Shown: piece after piece, positions 60,943 through 64,000 of the stretch
Layout: the number at the start of each line of letters is the position of its first letter
Position numbering within the stretch: position 1 is the first letter of the stretch
NCBI GenBank assembly: GCA_964519895.1
Contig: CAZFLE010000023.1
Location: 11,081-75,080, forward strand
Direction: 5' to 3'
Length of the DNA: 64,000 bases
Origin: CAYFPX01 sp964519895
Lineage (GTDB): Bacteria; Myxococcota_A; UBA796; CAJQPC01
Translations under genes and position numbers: made by a program
Notes under the pieces: generated by a model
The model's input: only the letters and a program-made list of their open reading frames with translations
What the model was told of the DNA's origin: nothing
Database searches by the model: none

Positions 60943-62267
60943 GTCGCGCCCAGCCCAGCCGGCGCCTGGTGCTGCGGGGTCTCGTCGCCGGTGCCGCCGT
61001 CTCGGTGCCCCTGCCGCTGTTCGACGGCCTGTTGAACAGCCACGGCACGGCGTGGGCCAACGGCGACGACCTGCCGACCCGCTTCGGCATCTGGTTCTGG
61101 GGCAACGGCATCAAGCCGTCGGAGTGGATCCCCGGCACCACCGGCGACGGCTGGAGCCCGTCGAGCGAGCTGGCGCCGCTGTCGGGGCTGGTGCCCTACG
61201 TGAGCGTGCTGTCGGGCATGGAGGTCAAGACCGACACCCACCCCCACCACTCGGGCATGGCCGGCATCTTCACCGGCATGAAGTACCAGAAGCTCGACGA
61301 CGTGCGGGACACCATCAGCTCGACCTTTGCCGGGCCCAGCGTGGACCAGCAGGTGGCGGATCTGTGGGCCGGCCAGACCCCGTTCCGCTCCCTGGAAATC
61401 GGGGTCACCAAGTTCCACGGGACCGACGAGGGCAGCACCTTCGAGCACCTGTCCCACAACGGGCCGAACAACCCCAACCCCTGCGAGTACGACCCCGGCG
61501 CCCTGTACCGGCGCCTGTTCGGCATCTCGTCGGACGTGCAGCTGGACCTGGCCCGGCGCAGCGTGCTCGACGCCGTGCTGGACCAGACCACGTCCCTGCA
61601 CAGCCGCCTGGGCGCCGCGGACCAGATCCGCCTGGAGCAGGTCCAGGACTCGATCCGCACCCTGGAGACCCGCCTGGCGAGCGACGGTGGCAGCTGCCAG
61701 GTCCTGGACCAGGAGCCCGCCGCCATCCCCGACGTCAACGGCCAGGAGCAGATCGAGGAGAAAAACGCGCTGATGTCCGAGCTGACCGCCCTGGCCCTGT
61801 CCTGTGACCTGACCCGGGTGTTCTCGGTCCAGTGGTCCACCGCCGGCTCCGGGGTCGTGGTCTGGCAGGTCGGCGCCACGGACAGCCTGCACCAGACCAG
61901 CCACGACGAAGCCGACCCACAGCCCACGGTGCACGCGGCCACCACCTTCACCATGGAGAACCTGGCCACGTTCCTGGGTGGGCTGCGGGACACCCCCGAA
62001 GGCGACGGCAACCTGCTGGACCGCTGCAGCATCCTGTGCACCAGCGAGCTCAGCGACGGCTACGCCCACACCAACGACGAGTACCCCATCCTGATCGCCG
62101 GCCTGGGCGATGGCCGGCTCAAGGGCGGCCACCACTACCGCTCGTCGAGCAGCCGCAACGCCAGCCAGGCCGTGCTCACCGCTGTCCAAGGTGCCGGGGC
62201 GTCCATGGGGAGCTTCGGTGCCGACGCGGGCTATGCCGACGCGCCGATCACCCAGGTGTTGCGCTGA
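60939..62267 (+). CDS. DUF1552 exported protein
   Basis: A 442-residue protein from a GTG overlapping the previous stop (GTGA). SRRLVLRGLVAGAAVSVPLP is a twin-arginine-type signal. The DUF1552 features are clear: FGIWFWGNGIKPSEWIPG near the N-terminus, SVLSGMEVKTDTHPHHSGMA, and GGLRDTPEGDGNLLDRCSIL near the C-terminus. DUF1552 is regularly encoded beside DUF1592 proteins in planctomycetes and myxobacteria; the joint function is unknown. Tat export suggests that it folds, perhaps with a cofactor, before secretion. Confidence 0.85.
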   Translation: MSRAQPSRRLVLRGLVAGAAVSVPLPLFDGLLNSHGTAWANGDDLPTRFGIWFWGNGIKPSEWIPGTTGDGWSPSSELAPLSGLVPYVSVLSGMEVKTDTHPHHSGMAGIFTGMKYQKLDDVRDTISSTFAGPSVDQQVADLWAGQTPFRSLEIGVTKFHGTDEGSTFEHLSHNGPNNPNPCEYDPGALYRRLFGISSDVQLDLARRSVLDAVLDQTTSLHSRLGAADQIRLEQVQDSIRTLETRLASDGGSCQVLDQEPAAIPDVNGQEQIEEKNALMSELTALALSCDLTRVFSVQWSTAGSGVVVWQVGATDSLHQTSHDEADPQPTVHAATTFTMENLATFLGGLRDTPEGDGNLLDRCSILCTSELSDGYAHTNDEYPILIAGLGDGRLKGGHHYRSSSSRNASQAVLTAVQGAGASMGSFGADAGYADAPITQVLR

Positions 62268-62273
62268 GCAGCT

Positions 62274-63083
62274 TCAGGGAACGCTGAGCACCTGGGCGCA
62301 GACGGGCGGGATCGCGTCGGCGGTCTCGCTCAGGCAGTACTGGAACGCCGTGTGCTCCCCGATCTCCACCGCGGTGAACCACGCCCGCACGCCGGTGTCG
62401 TCCAGCAGCGTCTGACAGGTGTGCTTCACGCCGCCCACGGTGCAGGGCAGCGTGGTGCCGATGGTGCCGCCCAGCTCGGCGGCGAAGCCGTGGAAGGTGT
62501 CGGCGATGGCCTGCTCGGCTTCGGTCCGGGTGCGGGTGTTCACCCACACCAACAGGTTCTCGCCACAGGAGATGCCACCGCCATTGTTGCCCATCTCGCC
62601 ATAGGCACAGCCCGGCGGGACCTCCAGGGGCACGTCGAGCCAGACCGTGGCGCTGCGCCGGGGGAGCCCCGCCGGCAGACCGTCGGCCAGCAGGGCCTGG
62701 AGCATGCGCTCGCAGGTCACGCCATAGGGCGCGGAGACACAGCCCGCAGCCCGCATCCCGCCCAGGATCGGCTGGGCCACCAGCACGCCCTCTGTCGGGT
62801 GGCGCTTGCCGCTGTCCGGAAACGTGACCTTGAAGCCCCGATAGCTGGTGGCGCCGATGATCACCTGGGTTTCGGTGCTGGTCATCTGCACGCCGGCCTG
62901 GCGAACCCAGGCGTTGGAGAACTCCACCAGGACGGTCTCCAGCGTGCCGGCCGGGCGATCGCTGAACCAAGCGGTCTCGTCCCCACAGGTCAGGAGCACG
63001 GTCTCGGGGGCCACCGCGATCGCTTGGCAGTCGTCCAGGGGCTGGCCCGCATGGGCGGCCAACGTGAGGAACCCGATGAGCAC
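62274..63083 (-). CDS. Exported cysteine-rich protein of unknown function
   Basis: A 269-residue protein. The GTG at 63083 has GGAGG seven bases upstream. MLIGFLTLAAHAGQPL is a short signal peptide. The mature part has about nine cysteines spread over two similar halves (DDCQAI, LLTCGDE, GCVSAPYGVTC, PGCAYG, ISCGEN, LPCTVGG, HTCQTL, QYCLSE, PVCAQV), suggesting disulfide-stabilised beta domains. It converges on the DUF1552 gene with six bases between. I do not recognise a family. Confidence 0.6.
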   Translation of the reverse strand: MLIGFLTLAAHAGQPLDDCQAIAVAPETVLLTCGDETAWFSDRPAGTLETVLVEFSNAWVRQAGVQMTSTETQVIIGATSYRGFKVTFPDSGKRHPTEGVLVAQPILGGMRAAGCVSAPYGVTCERMLQALLADGLPAGLPRRSATVWLDVPLEVPPGCAYGEMGNNGGGISCGENLLVWVNTRTRTEAEQAIADTFHGFAAELGGTIGTTLPCTVGGVKHTCQTLLDDTGVRAWFTAVEIGEHTAFQYCLSETADAIPPVCAQVLSVP

Positions 63084-63258
63084 GCGCGACCTCCGGAGCG
63101 TCCTGGGAACCCCCAGCCATCCCGGCCTATCCCAGAGGCTGGGTTGACAAGTCCTTGGCGGGTCCCTGACACCGCCCTGACGGCGATCCGGGGTCCACTG
63201 CGGGTGGCTCTGGACGTGCTCCCGCGCACGTCAGCACCGCAGGCCCGCCGGAGGATCT

Positions 63259-64000
63259 GTGCGTCTGCTCCTCGCCACCTGTTCCCTGCTGCCGCTGACC
63301 GCCTGCTCGTCGAGCTTCCTGGGCGAAGCGAGCGTCGAGACCACCGACCAGGCCTTCACCGAGGCGGCCCACGAATTCGACGTGCCCCGGGACCTGTTGG
63401 TGGCCCTGGGCTGGACCGTCACCCGCCTGGAGACCCCCGAGATCCATGGCCACGGCGGAGAGAGCGCGACCCACCACGGGATCATGGGCCTGGCCCAGGG
63501 TGCCCCGACCGGGCCCTCGCTGGACGCCGCCGCAGAGGCCCTGGGGGTCGGACCCCAGGTGCTGAGCCAGGACGAGTTCCTCAACATCCTGGGCGCCGCC
63601 AGCGAGCTGCGGGCCCAGGCCGACGCCTGGGAGGACGAGACCGACACGCCGATCGAATCCCTGGGCGACTGGGCGCCGATCGTGTCCTGGTACGCCGGCA
63701 TCGACGATCCAGGCATGCAGCGCTCCTTTGCCCGAGACGTCTACCGCTGGATCGACCGGGGGCTGGACGTGACCCTGTCCGACGGCGAGCGCATCGTGCT
63801 GCCGCCCCAGGACGTCCAGGTCCCGTCCCTGGGACTGGAGCCCCTGGGCGGCGTCAGCAGTGACTACGGCGGCACGAGCCAGTTCATCGCGGCCTACAGC
63901 GGCAACTACAGCAACGACAACCGGGGCGTGGGCGACATCGACACGGTCGTGATCCACACCGCCCAGGGCAGCTACTCCGGCACGGCCTGGTGGTTCGCCG
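63259..64000 (+). CDS. N-acetylmuramoyl-L-alanine amidase-like lipoprotein, partial (3' end off the window)
   Basis: Open from the GTG at 63259 to the window edge; GGAGG five bases upstream fixes the start. The signal VRLLLATCSLLPLTACSSS has lipobox LTAC. Residues 25-85 look like a lysozyme/transglycosylase-type helical domain (EAAHEFDVPRDLLVALGWTV, THHGIMGLAQG). The last visible part, DTVVIHTAQGSYSGTAWWF, is the start of an Amidase_2 domain with the first zinc-binding His. It should cut peptidoglycan in the periplasm. The remaining zinc ligands are beyond the window. Confidence 0.78.
   Translation, partial: MRLLLATCSLLPLTACSSSFLGEASVETTDQAFTEAAHEFDVPRDLLVALGWTVTRLETPEIHGHGGESATHHGIMGLAQGAPTGPSLDAAAEALGVGPQVLSQDEFLNILGAASELRAQADAWEDETDTPIESLGDWAPIVSWYAGIDDPGMQRSFARDVYRWIDRGLDVTLSDGERIVLPPQDVQVPSLGLEPLGGVSSDYGGTSQFIAAYSGNYSNDNRGVGDIDTVVIHTAQGSYSGTAWWFA

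Noticed and set aside
1..64000. tRNA, rRNA, insertion sequences, phage genes
   Set aside because: No cloverleaf, rRNA-like or transposase/integrase sequence was seen on either strand.

Overview
The window looks like one contig of a high-GC (roughly 70%) member of the Myxococcota or a close relative, probably from a metagenome-type assembly because a 100-N scaffold gap sits inside a repeat-rich gene. The lineage call rests on a MYXO-CTERM-like sorting tail (35638-36972), MopE-like CDGxDNDxDG repeats, FG-GAP lipoproteins, a TPR/AAA-linked Ser/Thr kinase, DUF1592/DUF1552-type exported proteins, and at least a dozen lipoproteins, many of them proteome-poor hypotheticals. No rRNA, tRNA, CRISPR array, transposase or prophage gene was seen. 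Coding density is very high and the longest gene-free stretch is under 300 bases.

Layout. 1-773: 5' part of a lipoprotein gene. 0.9-2.5 kb: two exported proteins. 2.5-4.6 kb: an ArsS-ArsM pair (arsenosugar-type arsenic biochemistry). 4.7-8.7 kb: a large TPR-kinase-ATPase signalling protein. 8.8-13.3 kb: a flavin halogenase-like enzyme, an LpxL-type acyltransferase and a von Willebrand A protein. 14.1-17.2 kb: a methyltransferase translationally coupled to a molybdopterin oxidoreductase. 17.3-25.1 kb: a tightly overlapping eight-gene minus-strand operon with three different SPASM radical SAM enzymes, a 2x[4Fe-4S] ferredoxin-like subunit, a xylose-isomerase-like TIM barrel, an unknown protein, a methyltransferase and a degenerate OAS/CD-NTase-like nucleotidyltransferase. 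This operon faces the Mo enzyme and is the best candidate for an undescribed pathway.

25.3-27.8 kb: two paralogous lipoproteins whose sequence follows the flagellin D1 pattern. 28-37 kb: a minus-strand operon for a surface glycan or glycolipid (Wzy-like ligase/polymerase, NTP transferase, CDP-alcohol transferase-like protein, flippase) interleaved with calcium-binding beta-propeller proteins. 37-41.4 kb: membrane sulfatase/phosphoglycerol-transferase-like enzyme, FGE-like protein and an arylsulfotransferase-like propeller. 42.4-44.3 kb: guaA, the only clear housekeeping gene. 44.4-52.2 kb: small envelope proteins, a membrane pseudokinase, a YceI lipoprotein and a small secreted peptide. 52.4-64 kb: a giant MopE/FG-GAP lipoprotein split by the gap, VWA lipoproteins, a PilZ protein, the DUF1592-DUF1552 pair and the start of an amidase.

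Two features recur. A 75-bp imperfect repeat occurs twice (4621-4695 and 17189-17263), each time between convergent genes and each time providing the stop codon of the minus-strand gene. Several genes have a TAnnnT hexamer 5-7 nt before the start codon, which suggests leaderless mRNAs; many lipoprotein signal peptides are only 7-12 residues before the lipobox cysteine and lack basic residues.
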